Shown piece after piece: positions 18,987 to 26,662 of a stretch of DNA of 64,000 nt. The notes under the pieces are model-generated. The model searched no databases. It saw nothing but the letters and a program-made list of their open reading frames with translations, and was not told the DNA's origin. The position numbers and the translations under genes were made by a program. The first letter of the stretch is position 1. Each line of letters starts with the position of its first letter. This DNA comes from Streptococcus mitis B6 (lineage in GTDB: Bacteria; Bacillota; Bacilli; Lactobacillales; Streptococcaceae): contig NC_013853.1 of assembly GCF_000027165.1 (NCBI RefSeq), forward strand, positions 1,488,001 to 1,552,000, read 5' to 3'.

Positions 18987-19033
18987 CTGCATCCTCCTTA
19001 TAATTTTAAAAAGTTGCGCCTCTTTTCAACATC

Positions 19034-19061
19034 ATTATATCATATATCTAACTTAATGCAA
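19034..19061 (-). promoter_or_regulatory. Promoter of the XRE/membrane protein pair
   Basis: TTGCAT (19056-19061) and TATAAT (19034-19039) are 16 bases apart on the minus strand. The spacer contains ATATATGATAT, a possible autoregulatory site. Confidence 0.6.
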
Positions 19062-19095
19062 TATATAAATGTCATTTTGTAAAATTTTATTAACA

Positions 19096-19129
19096 AAAAC
19101 TCTCTACCACCTAAATGATAGAGAGTTTT
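19096..19129 (-). terminator. Terminator after the HAD relic
   Basis: The stem AAAACTCTCTA(T/C)CA...TAGAGAGTTTT with a U-rich 3' side can act in both directions. It follows the HAD gene relic on the minus strand. Confidence 0.6.
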
Positions 19130-19133
19130 CTGC

Positions 19134-19306
19134 TTATTCAATTTTTTTCAAAACATCTACAGCATCGTAGGATTTCACATCTAATGTCTCAGCTACGATT
19201 GTATTGTCCTCAATATCGTCTAGACAGACACAATTTGTAGGATTTAACTGGTATTTATCGAAAATCCCCTCCATACTTATGTGTGAGTCTCTCTTTGTAC
19301 TATACC
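19134..19306 (-). pseudogene. C-terminal relic of a HAD-superfamily phosphatase gene
   Basis: The minus-strand frame reads STKRDSHISMEGIFDKYQLN followed by a segment with CVCLDDIEDNTIVAETL and ends KKIE. This resembles the Lys-containing motif III (TKRDS) and the acidic motif IV (LDDIEDN) of haloacid-dehalogenase phosphatases of the YjjG/phosphoglycolate type. The catalytic DxDxT half is absent, and the frame is lost just upstream at about 19306, next to the acetyltransferase stop. A 46-residue open frame from the ATG at 19274 remains but has no good SD. Confidence 0.55.
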
Positions 19307-19318
19307 TTCATATTCACC

Positions 19319-19729
19319 TTACAGATTCTTTTGGTAATAAAATCTTTGTCCTATGTAGGGATAGTCTTGTAAGGTAAAGACTTCCTTGTAGCCATGCCTT
19401 TTATAAAAATCTGGAGCTTGAAACTGGTAAGTATTGACAAAAGCAAAACGACAGTTTCGATTCTTAGCTTCACTTTCTGCTTGTTGCAATAGTTTTGAAC
19501 CGGTTCCTTGCCCTCTCAGTTCCTCTGTTACAAATAAATACTCGATTTCTAGCCAATTTCCAAAAGTCTCTGCTATCAAACCTGCCAGGAGATTGCCCTT
19601 TTCATCTTCGACATAAAGATTAAGTGGCTCACTTTCAGCCTCTTCTCTTTTTGAACGGTTATAAACACGAATCAGATTCCCTATTTCTTGTGATTTATGG
19701 GATTCCTTATTTTCCAATCTAAAGTACAT
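19319..19729 (-). CDS. GNAT acetyltransferase
   Basis: This 136-residue single-domain N-acetyltransferase has motif A at LFVTEELRGQGTGSKLLQQA and the C-terminal FYKRHGYKEVFTLQDYP. The substrate is unknown. It is a stand-alone gene with its own upstream gap. The HAD relic begins immediately after its stop codon, so the original downstream gene has decayed. Confidence 0.85.
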   Translation of the reverse strand: MYFRLENKESHKSQEIGNLIRVYNRSKREEAESEPLNLYVEDEKGNLLAGLIAETFGNWLEIEYLFVTEELRGQGTGSKLLQQAESEAKNRNCRFAFVNTYQFQAPDFYKRHGYKEVFTLQDYPYIGQRFYYQKNL

Positions 19730-19794
19730 CTAAACCTCCTCAAACCCTGTTACAGATTGATTATAGTCTTATTTCAATAGACTGTCAAACTAGC

Positions 19795-19822
19795 AAAAAC
19801 TCACCAACCTGAGTTGATGAGT
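19795..19822 (-). terminator. Terminator of the amino-acid permease gene
   Basis: ACTCATCAAC...GTTGGTGAGT is followed by TTTTTG on the minus strand, eight bases after the permease stop. Confidence 0.7.
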
Positions 19823-19829
19823 CCCTAAT

Positions 19830-21194
19830 CTATTTTCTAAATTTCCACTGGCTATAAATCCCAAAACCTATAATCCAGATAGCTGATCCGATTGCTCCGA
19901 CAAATGTAGACTCTTGTAAAAAGAGGGTTACAAAGACAAAGGCAAAGAAGAGCATGGTTAACGGATTTAGGAAACGATAATGGGGCATGAGATAGCCATC
20001 CGCCATAAAGTCTGGTGACTTGCGGTATTTAAGGTGAGCCACCATGATTAAGATATAAATGGCGATATAGACACCTGATGATGATGCTGTAATCAAGGCA
20101 AAGGCATCGGAAACACCTGGCAAGATATTGATAAAGGCTGCTAAGGCAATCAAGATTGCTGAAGCGATGATAGCATTTTGTGGCACGTTATGACGAGAAA
20201 GAGTATCTGCCTTAATAGCCTTTAAGAATGGATTTGGCGAATCATGGGCAATCTGGTACAAATGACGCCCTGTTGAATAAAGGGTTGAGTTAAGAGCAGA
20301 TGCTGCTGACGTCAAAACGACGAAATTAATCAAGGCTGCCGCCCACTTGATACCGGCCAATTCAAACACCGTAACAAAGGGAGAATCAGCAGAAGCAAGT
20401 TCACGCCAAGGAATGATAGCCATGATGGCTAAGAGGGCACCACCGTAGAAAAAGGCGATACGCAAAGGAATTTCCTTAACAGCTTTTGGCAAGACCTGAC
20501 GTGGATTTTTAGTTTCAGAAGTTGTGACCCCGATAAACTCAATCATGAGGTAGGCAAAGAAAACCATCTGGAAGGCCATGACAAAGTTCACTCCACCATT
20601 TGGGAAGAGGGAGAAATTGTCGGCGATATTAGCCAAACTTGCTACTCCATGGGGTGTCTTAAAGCCTGTCAAGACCATAAAGACTCCTGTGGCAATCATA
20701 GCTAAAATAGCCACAATCTTGACCATCGCAAACCAAAACTCAACTTCCCCAAAGAGCTTCACCGCAATCAGATTGACCAAGGCTAGAATGGTTAAAAATC
20801 CAATCTCAATCATCCAACTTGGCCAGCTAGGGAACCAGAACTGAACATAGTGAGAGATAGCAGTGATTTCCGCCATACCGATAAAGACAACAGATAGCCA
20901 GTAAGACCAAACCGAGAAATAACCCCAGCCCTTACCCAAATGGCGCGTAATAAAGTTGATAAAGGTATGTTGCTCAGGGTCTTGGTAGAGCATTTCCCCA
21001 ACCGCACGCATCATGAGGAACATGAAAGCTCCCGTAATCATATAAATCAGTACAATGGAAGGACCTGTTAGGCTAATAGAGCGACCTGCTCCTAAAAAGA
21101 GGCCTGTTCCGATTGTTCCTGCAATGGCCATAACCTGCACGTGACGATTAGTCAGACCACGCTGCATCTTATTTTTTTTCTTCTTTGAACTCAT
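19830..21194 (-). CDS. APC-family amino-acid permease
   Basis: This 454-residue, 12-segment transporter belongs to the amino-acid/polyamine/organocation family (AAT subfamily, like AapA/CycA/LysP). The N-terminus carries LTNRHVQVMAIAGTIGTGLF with the conserved first-helix glycines, followed by GAGRSISLTGPS. It probably imports amino acids by proton symport; the D-alanine/D-serine/glycine transporters are the closest families I recognise, but the substrate is not certain. It starts about 75 bases downstream of greA, across a terminator. Confidence 0.88.
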   Translation of the reverse strand: MSSKKKKNKMQRGLTNRHVQVMAIAGTIGTGLFLGAGRSISLTGPSIVLIYMITGAFMFLMMRAVGEMLYQDPEQHTFINFITRHLGKGWGYFSVWSYWLSVVFIGMAEITAISHYVQFWFPSWPSWMIEIGFLTILALVNLIAVKLFGEVEFWFAMVKIVAILAMIATGVFMVLTGFKTPHGVASLANIADNFSLFPNGGVNFVMAFQMVFFAYLMIEFIGVTTSETKNPRQVLPKAVKEIPLRIAFFYGGALLAIMAIIPWRELASADSPFVTVFELAGIKWAAALINFVVLTSAASALNSTLYSTGRHLYQIAHDSPNPFLKAIKADTLSRHNVPQNAIIASAILIALAAFINILPGVSDAFALITASSSGVYIAIYILIMVAHLKYRKSPDFMADGYLMPHYRFLNPLTMLFFAFVFVTLFLQESTFVGAIGSAIWIIGFGIYSQWKFRK

Positions 21195-21220
21195 AACGTC
21201 TCCAATTCAATTTAATATGG

Positions 21221-21262
21221 AAAAAGGAGTGAGTGAAGCGCACAGCCTCCCCACTCCTTTTT
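21221..21262 (-). terminator. Terminator of greA
   Basis: AAAAAGGAGTG...CCACTCCTTTTT forms a long stem with A/U tails on both sides, between greA and the permease gene. Confidence 0.75.
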
Positions 21263-21268
21263 CTGTTT

Positions 21269-21750
21269 TTAGGCTGTTTTTTCAACCTTCAAGATTTTTA
21301 CATCATAGCTACCAACAGGTGTTTCAATGGTTGCTGTGTCACCTGTTTTCTTGCCAATAAGGCTTGTCCAATTGGGCTTTCATTTGAAACCTTTCCTGCA
21401 AAGGCATCTGCACCAGCTGAACCTACAATAATATATACTTCTTCCTCGTCCTCACCAATTTCTTGAATAGTGACTGTTTTACCAATCGCTACCTCGTCTT
21501 GGGCAACTGAGTCGCTATTAACGATTTCAGCATAGCGGATTTTTGTTTCCAAGCTAGAAATTTGTCCTTCAACAAAGGCTTGTTCATCCTTAGCTGCTTC
21601 GTACTCACTGTTTTCAGAAAGGTCACCGTAGGAACGAGCAATCTTAATGCGTTCTACCACTTCTGGTCGGCGGACCAATTTCAATTCTTCTAATTCTTTT
21701 TCAAGTTTTTCCTTTTCCGCTAGGGTCATAGGATATGTTTTTTCTGCCAT
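21269..21750 (-). pseudogene. greA: Transcription elongation factor GreA, frameshifted near the C-terminus
   Basis: GreA rescues backtracked RNA polymerase through its N-terminal coiled coil, and the C-terminal FKBP-like domain binds the polymerase. The frame from the ATG at 21750 is normal through [10 protein letters not shown] base is then missing at about 21359-21361: the next codons in this frame give LARKQVTQQ and stop at 21298. In the +1 frame the family C-terminus resumes exactly ([20 protein letters not shown]) and ends with TAA at 21269. Restoring one base gives 160 residues, the standard GreA length. A longer TTG start at 21759 is unlikely. The lesion could be a sequencing or assembly error, or a real mutation removing about 36 residues of the polymerase-binding domain. 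Confidence 0.85.
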
Positions 21751-21810
21751 TTTTCTCAACTTTCTTTCGATAGTATTGAATCTCTATCTGAGATTCTCAT
21801 GTTTGTAGTC

Positions 21811-23505
21811 TTAGTTTGAACTACTATTTTGAGTAAGCTTGCTATTGACGTGCTCAGCTACATTCCGATCATGTTCTTCCTGAGTAACTGCGTAATAGAC
21901 TTTACCATCTGTAACATTGGCTACAAAGTAGAGGTTCTCACTCTTTGTTTGGTTGATACTTGCTTCAATCGCATCCTGACTTGGACTATCTACTGGACCA
22001 GGCATCAAACCAGGTTTTGTATAAACATTGTATGGTGAATTAATTGATGTATCAATTCCAGCATCGTCTGCTAGGCTAATATTTTGGCCAAGTTTCCCTT
22101 GGGCATACAAGATTGCAATATTGCTTTGAAGTGGCATACCAAGATTCAAACGATTGTAGAAGACACCTGCAATCAACTTACGATCTTCAGTCTTAGCTCC
22201 TTCTTTTTCAACAAGTGAGGCAATTGTTAGCAATTCATTAACTGTTAAGTTTTTAGACTTGATTGCACTATAGTGCGGAGTCAAGGTCTTATCCATAGCT
22301 GCCAGCATCTCATCAATCAAACTTTCAATAGTTGTGCTTTCCTTGATAGAGTAGGTCGCTGGGAAAAGATAACCTTCCAAACGGTAACGAGCTCCACTTT
22401 CTTTCGTTGGCAAGCTTTCAAGTAGGTTTGGATATTTAGCAACTTCTTGACTGATAAAGTTGTCATCTTGCACCTTAGCCAAGAAGGCTTCCGCTGTCAA
22501 AGGTTCTTTAAATTCACCTTGTAATTGGCCTACAGCTTGGGCGATTTGATCAATGGTATATCCTTCTGGAATGGTTAAATCTGCAAGTGATGGTTCTTGA
22601 GGTTCAGGAGTACCACCTTTTTGGAGTTCTTTGATGATATCCTCTGTACTCATGCTCTTTTGCAAATTGTAATATCCAGACTTCAAATCTGAATGATTCT
22701 TATATTTAGCATAAAAAGCAAAAATCACTCCGTGTTTAATCACACCAGAATGTTCAAGTGCTGATCCAATCTCTTGGACATTGGATCCTTCTGGGATTTG
22801 AACCGTTACATATTCCTTAGAATTTGCATCAACTGGTAATAAAGATGATTGAACATACTGGTAACCAAAGTAACCACCTGCTGAAATCAAGGCAAGGAAA
22901 ATCAATAGAGAAATGAAGAAAGCTTTCAAATGTGATTTTTTCTTCTTAACAGGTTTAACTGTCTCACGACGACTACGACGTGGAGTTTCAGAAATCACGT
23001 CAACAGCTTCCGCTTCGACGACCGGTTCATGTCTTGGCGCTTCTGCTTGTGTCTCTTTTGGTTCTTCAGTTTTATAAGAAACAGCTACTCTTGTTGGAGT
23101 TGTGTTCAAATCTCTTTCGACCTTTTGTGGACGATTGACATCTGGTCCTGGAACCGGTCTTGATGGACTTGCTTCAGCTGGTGTAGCTGGAACATCTTGA
23201 CTAGGGTGACTAGGAACGATTGGAGCTTCCTCTCTTAGTTCCTCCGCCGGTGATGCAGGCACATCTTCACTAGGATGCTGTGGAACACGTGGTGCATTCT
23301 CCATAATTTTTTCAACAGCTGATAGGGATGCATTCATCACTTCTTCATCAGCAATTTTTGTGTCAGGGACAGACAAAGCTGATTTTTTTTCATCAAGTTC
23401 AGCGGCCTCTTGACGAATCCCTTCATATTGTTTTACTTTTTCTAAATCACGTAAAATTTGCTCTTTAAAGCTTAATTTTTCGTCTTCTCTTGGCTTTTCA
23501 CTCAA
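21811..23505 (-). CDS. mltG: Endolytic murein transglycosylase MltG
   Basis: This 564-residue bitopic membrane protein cleaves nascent glycan strands during peripheral peptidoglycan synthesis and is essential in pneumococcus. It has a long cytoplasmic N-terminus with two imperfect VPxHPSxDVPAxPAE repeats, a basic stretch and membrane helix (AFFISLLIFLALISAGGYFG, about residues 190-210), then the LysM-like and YceG domains. The catalytic Glu is in ASLVEKEGAKTEDRK, and the YceG signature GLMPGPVDSPSQDAIEA is present. The start codon is TTG at 23505, with SD GAGGAGGA about eight bases before it. The N-terminal cytoplasmic part differs from the pneumococcal protein I remember, which supports a non-pneumococcal species. 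Confidence 0.93.
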   Translation of the reverse strand: MSEKPREDEKLSFKEQILRDLEKVKQYEGIRQEAAELDEKKSALSVPDTKIADEEVMNASLSAVEKIMENAPRVPQHPSEDVPASPAEELREEAPIVPSHPSQDVPATPAEASPSRPVPGPDVNRPQKVERDLNTTPTRVAVSYKTEEPKETQAEAPRHEPVVEAEAVDVISETPRRSRRETVKPVKKKKSHLKAFFISLLIFLALISAGGYFGYQYVQSSLLPVDANSKEYVTVQIPEGSNVQEIGSALEHSGVIKHGVIFAFYAKYKNHSDLKSGYYNLQKSMSTEDIIKELQKGGTPEPQEPSLADLTIPEGYTIDQIAQAVGQLQGEFKEPLTAEAFLAKVQDDNFISQEVAKYPNLLESLPTKESGARYRLEGYLFPATYSIKESTTIESLIDEMLAAMDKTLTPHYSAIKSKNLTVNELLTIASLVEKEGAKTEDRKLIAGVFYNRLNLGMPLQSNIAILYAQGKLGQNISLADDAGIDTSINSPYNVYTKPGLMPGPVDSPSQDAIEASINQTKSENLYFVANVTDGKVYYAVTQEEHDRNVAEHVNSKLTQNSSSN

Positions 23506-23593
23506 AAGTTTATCCTCCTCGTTGACAATCCATAATATTATATCTTAAAAACGAAAGAAAAGCAACCTAGCATGCTTTTCTGGCTTATTTTTT

Positions 23594-23698
23594 ATACTCA
23601 ATGAAAATCAAAGAGCAAACTAGGAAGCTAGCCGCAAGCTGTACTTGAGTACGGTAAGGCGACGCTGACGTGGTTTGAATTTGATTTTCGAAGAGTAT
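23594..23698 (-). repeat. BOX element, A-C form without boxB
   Basis: A 105-base element with boxC (starting ATACTCAATGAAAATC) joined directly to boxA (ending CGAAGAGTAT). It contains GGCGACGCTGACG, the core of the BOX-PCR primer site. It overlaps the 3' end of the adjacent acetyltransferase gene. Confidence 0.9.
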
Positions 23699-24185
23699 TA
23701 GCTTCCCAGACCATATCATACCAAGTTTCCCCTGCAAAGGTTGACTGAGACTGGCCTTCATTGACAAATCCATGCCTTTCGTAGTAGGCGATGAGATAGT
23801 CATGACAGGTTAGATTAATGCCTTCTCTTTCGTGTTCAAGCGCCAACTCTTTCAAGGCTGTTAGTAATTTTTGACCAAGTCCAAGGCCCTGTGCTTCTTT
23901 GGCAATTGAAAGACAGGTTACAGAGATATAGCCACCAGGCTCATGACTATGGTCTTCTATCTCCTCTGTAAAGGACTGATCTTGCAGATGGCGGTGTGGT
24001 CCAACTGGTCCTTCTATATACCCCATGATTCTGCCTTCTTTTTCTGCAACCAGAAACGAGGTCTGAATTTCTCGCAAATGCGCCTCAAAAATAGAGCGAG
24101 GAATAGCCTCTTCAGCAGAGAAATTCTCTAGTTCAATCTCAACGATACGATCTAAATCTTCTAATCTTGCTTTCCTAATTTTCAT
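23628..24185 (-). CDS. GNAT acetyltransferase with a BOX-encoded C-terminal tail
   Basis: This 185-residue N-acetyltransferase has motif A at SIAKEAQGLGLGQKLLTALK and C-terminal AYYERHGFVNEG. The domain ends near GETWYDMVWEAN. The last 22-23 residues (beginning LRKSNSNHVSVALPYSS) are translated boxA sequence, and the stop at 23628 is inside the BOX. Either the BOX replaced the original stop or it extended the protein. Its start overlaps the end of the next acetyltransferase gene by four bases. The substrate is unknown. Confidence 0.85.
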   Translation of the reverse strand: MKIRKARLEDLDRIVEIELENFSAEEAIPRSIFEAHLREIQTSFLVAEKEGRIMGYIEGPVGPHRHLQDQSFTEEIEDHSHEPGGYISVTCLSIAKEAQGLGLGQKLLTALKELALEHEREGINLTCHDYLIAYYERHGFVNEGQSQSTFAGETWYDMVWEANTLRKSNSNHVSVALPYSSTACG

Positions 24186-24643
24186 TGTGCCTCCAGATAA
24201 AAGGGATTAAACCAAATCATACTAAAACCCTGGCTAGTTACATAAAGAGAAGTTTCTTCATCAATAAAACCGTTCATTTCAAAATAGGAAAGTAGCTCAG
24301 AAGGACTCTCCAAACGAAACCCTTTGTAATCCAGTTCAACTGCCACCTCTTTCAAGGCTGCAAGAAGAAGTGTTCCCAAGCCCTGTCTCTGATGGTCAGC
24401 CTCGATAACTAAAGAATGTATTTTTAGACATTGCGGATTGTCTGACTGGGGACTTGATAGAATATAGCCTAAAAGTTTATTTTCATCCCTAGCTAGAAGA
24501 AAGGTATCCGCACACTTACGGATACTTTCTTCTAAGATATGGGAAGATTGCTGCTTTTCAGCTGGAAAAGACGAGGCCTGAAGTGCCACTACCTCAGCCA
24601 AATCAGACTTGCTTGCCTGAAGGATTTTAATTGGAATTTCCAT
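24182..24643 (-). CDS. GNAT acetyltransferase
   Basis: This 153-residue N-acetyltransferase has motif A at EADHQRQGLGTLLLAALKEV. It resembles its downstream neighbour, which suggests an old tandem duplication. It lies 9 bases after murC and is coupled to the next gene by a four-base ATGA overlap, so the murC-GNAT-GNAT cluster is probably one transcript. The substrate is unknown. In this family streptococcal members are often annotated as RimI-like. Confidence 0.85.
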   Translation of the reverse strand: MEIPIKILQASKSDLAEVVALQASSFPAEKQQSSHILEESIRKCADTFLLARDENKLLGYILSSPQSDNPQCLKIHSLVIEADHQRQGLGTLLLAALKEVAVELDYKGFRLESPSELLSYFEMNGFIDEETSLYVTSQGFSMIWFNPFYLEAQ

Positions 24644-24652
24644 GGGAGCATC

Positions 24653-25987
24653 CTATTGAACATTACTTGTCAAGTTAGACAAGAGACGCTCGAATGAATA
24701 TTCATAGGTTTGGATGTCTCCTGCTCCCATAAAGACATAGACAGCATTGTCATGGTCTAGGAGTGGAGAAACATTTTCAACAGTGATAACTTGGTGTTTC
24801 TTATTGATTTTATTGGCTAGGTCTTCTACCTTAACATCACCATGGTCTACTTCACGAGCAGATCCATAAATTTGCGCTAGGTAAACTGCATCCGCTTGGT
24901 TCAAAGCATGGGCAAATTCGTCCAACAGGGCAATAGTTCTTGTAAAAGTATGCGGTTGGAAGATTGCTACGATCTCTTTGCTTGGGTATTTCTGACGAGC
25001 CGCATCCAAGGTTGCAATGATTTCTGTTGGATGGTGGGCAAAATCATCGATAATCACCGTGTCATTGACAATTTTCTCAGTGAAACGACGCTTAACACCG
25101 GCAAATGTTTTCAAGTGTTCACGCACCAAGTTCAAATCAAATCCTGCTGTGTAAAGAAGACCAATAACGGCTGTCGCATTCATAATATTGTGACGACCAA
25201 AGGTTGGGATATGGAATTGTCCCAATTCTTGACCACGGAAATGAACTGTGAAGGTTGAACCAGTTGTTGAACGAAGAAGTTCGCTAGCTACAAAGTCATT
25301 ACCTTCTGCTTCAAAACCATAATAATAAATTGGTGCATCAGATGTAATCTTACGCAATTCAGCATCTTCACCATAGACAAAGAGACCCTTAGTAATTTGT
25401 TTAGCATAATCGTTAAAGGCATTGAAAACATCCTCTAGACTTGTGAAATAGTCTGGATGGTCAAAGTCAATGTTGGTAATAATAGAATATTCTGGGTGAT
25501 AAGGCATGAAGTGACGCTCATATTCGTCAGATTCAAAGACAAAATATTTGGCATTGGCTGAACCACGACCGGTCCCATCTCCGATTAAGAAGCTAGTATC
25601 TGTAATGTGAGACAAGACATGAGATAACATACCTGTCGTTGAAGTTTTTCCATGCGCTCCAGCAACTCCCATGCTAACAAAGTCGCGCATAAAGCTACCT
25701 AGGAACTCATGGTAGCGTTTGTAGCTAATGCCATTTTGGTCCGCATAAGCAATTTCGACGTTGTTATCTGGACGAAAGGCATTTCCAGCGATAATTTCCA
25801 TATCACCGTCTAGATTCTTTTCATCAAAAGGAAGAATAGTAATCCCTGCCTGCTCAAGACCACGTTGAGTAAAGTAGTACTTTTCAACATCTGATCCCTG
25901 TACCTTATGCCCCATTTGGTGCAACATCAAGGCCAAGGCACTCATACCTGATCCCTTAATTCCGATAAAATGATATGTCTTTGACAT
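24653..25987 (-). CDS. murC: UDP-N-acetylmuramate--L-alanine ligase
   Basis: This 444-residue cytoplasmic ligase adds L-alanine to UDP-MurNAc, the first stem-peptide step of peptidoglycan synthesis. It shows the Rossmann motif [17 protein letters not shown], the ATP loop [14 protein letters not shown], the central [16 protein letters not shown] and the C-terminal-domain [12 protein letters not shown]. Length and motifs are normal. It is preceded by the small hypothetical gene at 25998 and followed by two acetyltransferase genes. Confidence 0.96.
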   Translation of the reverse strand: MSKTYHFIGIKGSGMSALALMLHQMGHKVQGSDVEKYYFTQRGLEQAGITILPFDEKNLDGDMEIIAGNAFRPDNNVEIAYADQNGISYKRYHEFLGSFMRDFVSMGVAGAHGKTSTTGMLSHVLSHITDTSFLIGDGTGRGSANAKYFVFESDEYERHFMPYHPEYSIITNIDFDHPDYFTSLEDVFNAFNDYAKQITKGLFVYGEDAELRKITSDAPIYYYGFEAEGNDFVASELLRSTTGSTFTVHFRGQELGQFHIPTFGRHNIMNATAVIGLLYTAGFDLNLVREHLKTFAGVKRRFTEKIVNDTVIIDDFAHHPTEIIATLDAARQKYPSKEIVAIFQPHTFTRTIALLDEFAHALNQADAVYLAQIYGSAREVDHGDVKVEDLANKINKKHQVITVENVSPLLDHDNAVYVFMGAGDIQTYEYSFERLLSNLTSNVQ

Positions 25988-25997
25988 GTTTTCTCCC

Positions 25998-26615
25998 CTA
26001 TTCCGTAATTCTTGTCAGATTCAACTCTTGGGCCACCTGACGTTCTTGTTCTTTTTGTTGATTCTTTTTATTGTAGATTTGGCTCTTCTTCAGAAAATCA
26101 TAGTTGTTTTTCTTTGGGCCTGAAGTTTCTTTTGGCTCAGCTTGAGTCGAAATATTGCTCACTTCTTCCGCCAAGATGTAATGAGACTGGGTCAATTTTT
26201 GACTATATTTAACAAATTCACCAGGATTTTCCTTTTGGAAAGGCGCGGTAGGTTGATTCCCCTGTCTATCCAAACGTTGCTGAGAAGGGCGTCTTGTAGG
26301 AGTAATATCCTTAGTCAGATAACTTGCTGAGCGTTTCTTTTTCAAATCCGCACGCGCTTCTTCACGCGCCACCTCCGCATAGCTCTTTCCTTCTTTTTTA
26401 ACTCCTAAACCAGCCTTCTTAGGTTTCTCTACTGGCTTTTCAATCGGTTTTGCTGGTTTTTCTTCAGTAATAGGGGCCCACTCCAGATAATTCTTATCAC
26501 GGTATTCTCCCTTGATATTACTGATAAAGTCAGATTCATCATAGAGGTCCATAACCGGCATCTCAGTCAACATGATCTCATCATCTGACACCAATGGAAA
26601 TCGTTCTTCTCTCAT
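25998..26615 (-). CDS. Conserved streptococcal protein of unknown function, highly charged
   Basis: This 205-residue protein has no signal peptide or membrane segment that I can see. It has an acidic N-terminus ([20 protein letters not shown]), a Pro/Lys/Glu-rich stretch ([19 protein letters not shown]), a basic region and a Lys/Gln/Glu-rich C-terminus, so it is probably largely disordered. I recognise it only as a conserved neighbour of murC in pneumococci. It sits 10 bases before murC. A link to cell-wall or division complexes is possible but unproven. Confidence 0.75.
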   Translation of the reverse strand: MREERFPLVSDDEIMLTEMPVMDLYDESDFISNIKGEYRDKNYLEWAPITEEKPAKPIEKPVEKPKKAGLGVKKEGKSYAEVAREEARADLKKKRSASYLTKDITPTRRPSQQRLDRQGNQPTAPFQKENPGEFVKYSQKLTQSHYILAEEVSNISTQAEPKETSGPKKNNYDFLKKSQIYNKKNQQKEQERQVAQELNLTRITE

Positions 26616-26662
26616 TTTCTATTTCCTTTCAACACTTCATTATAGCGTATTGTCTTGATTTT

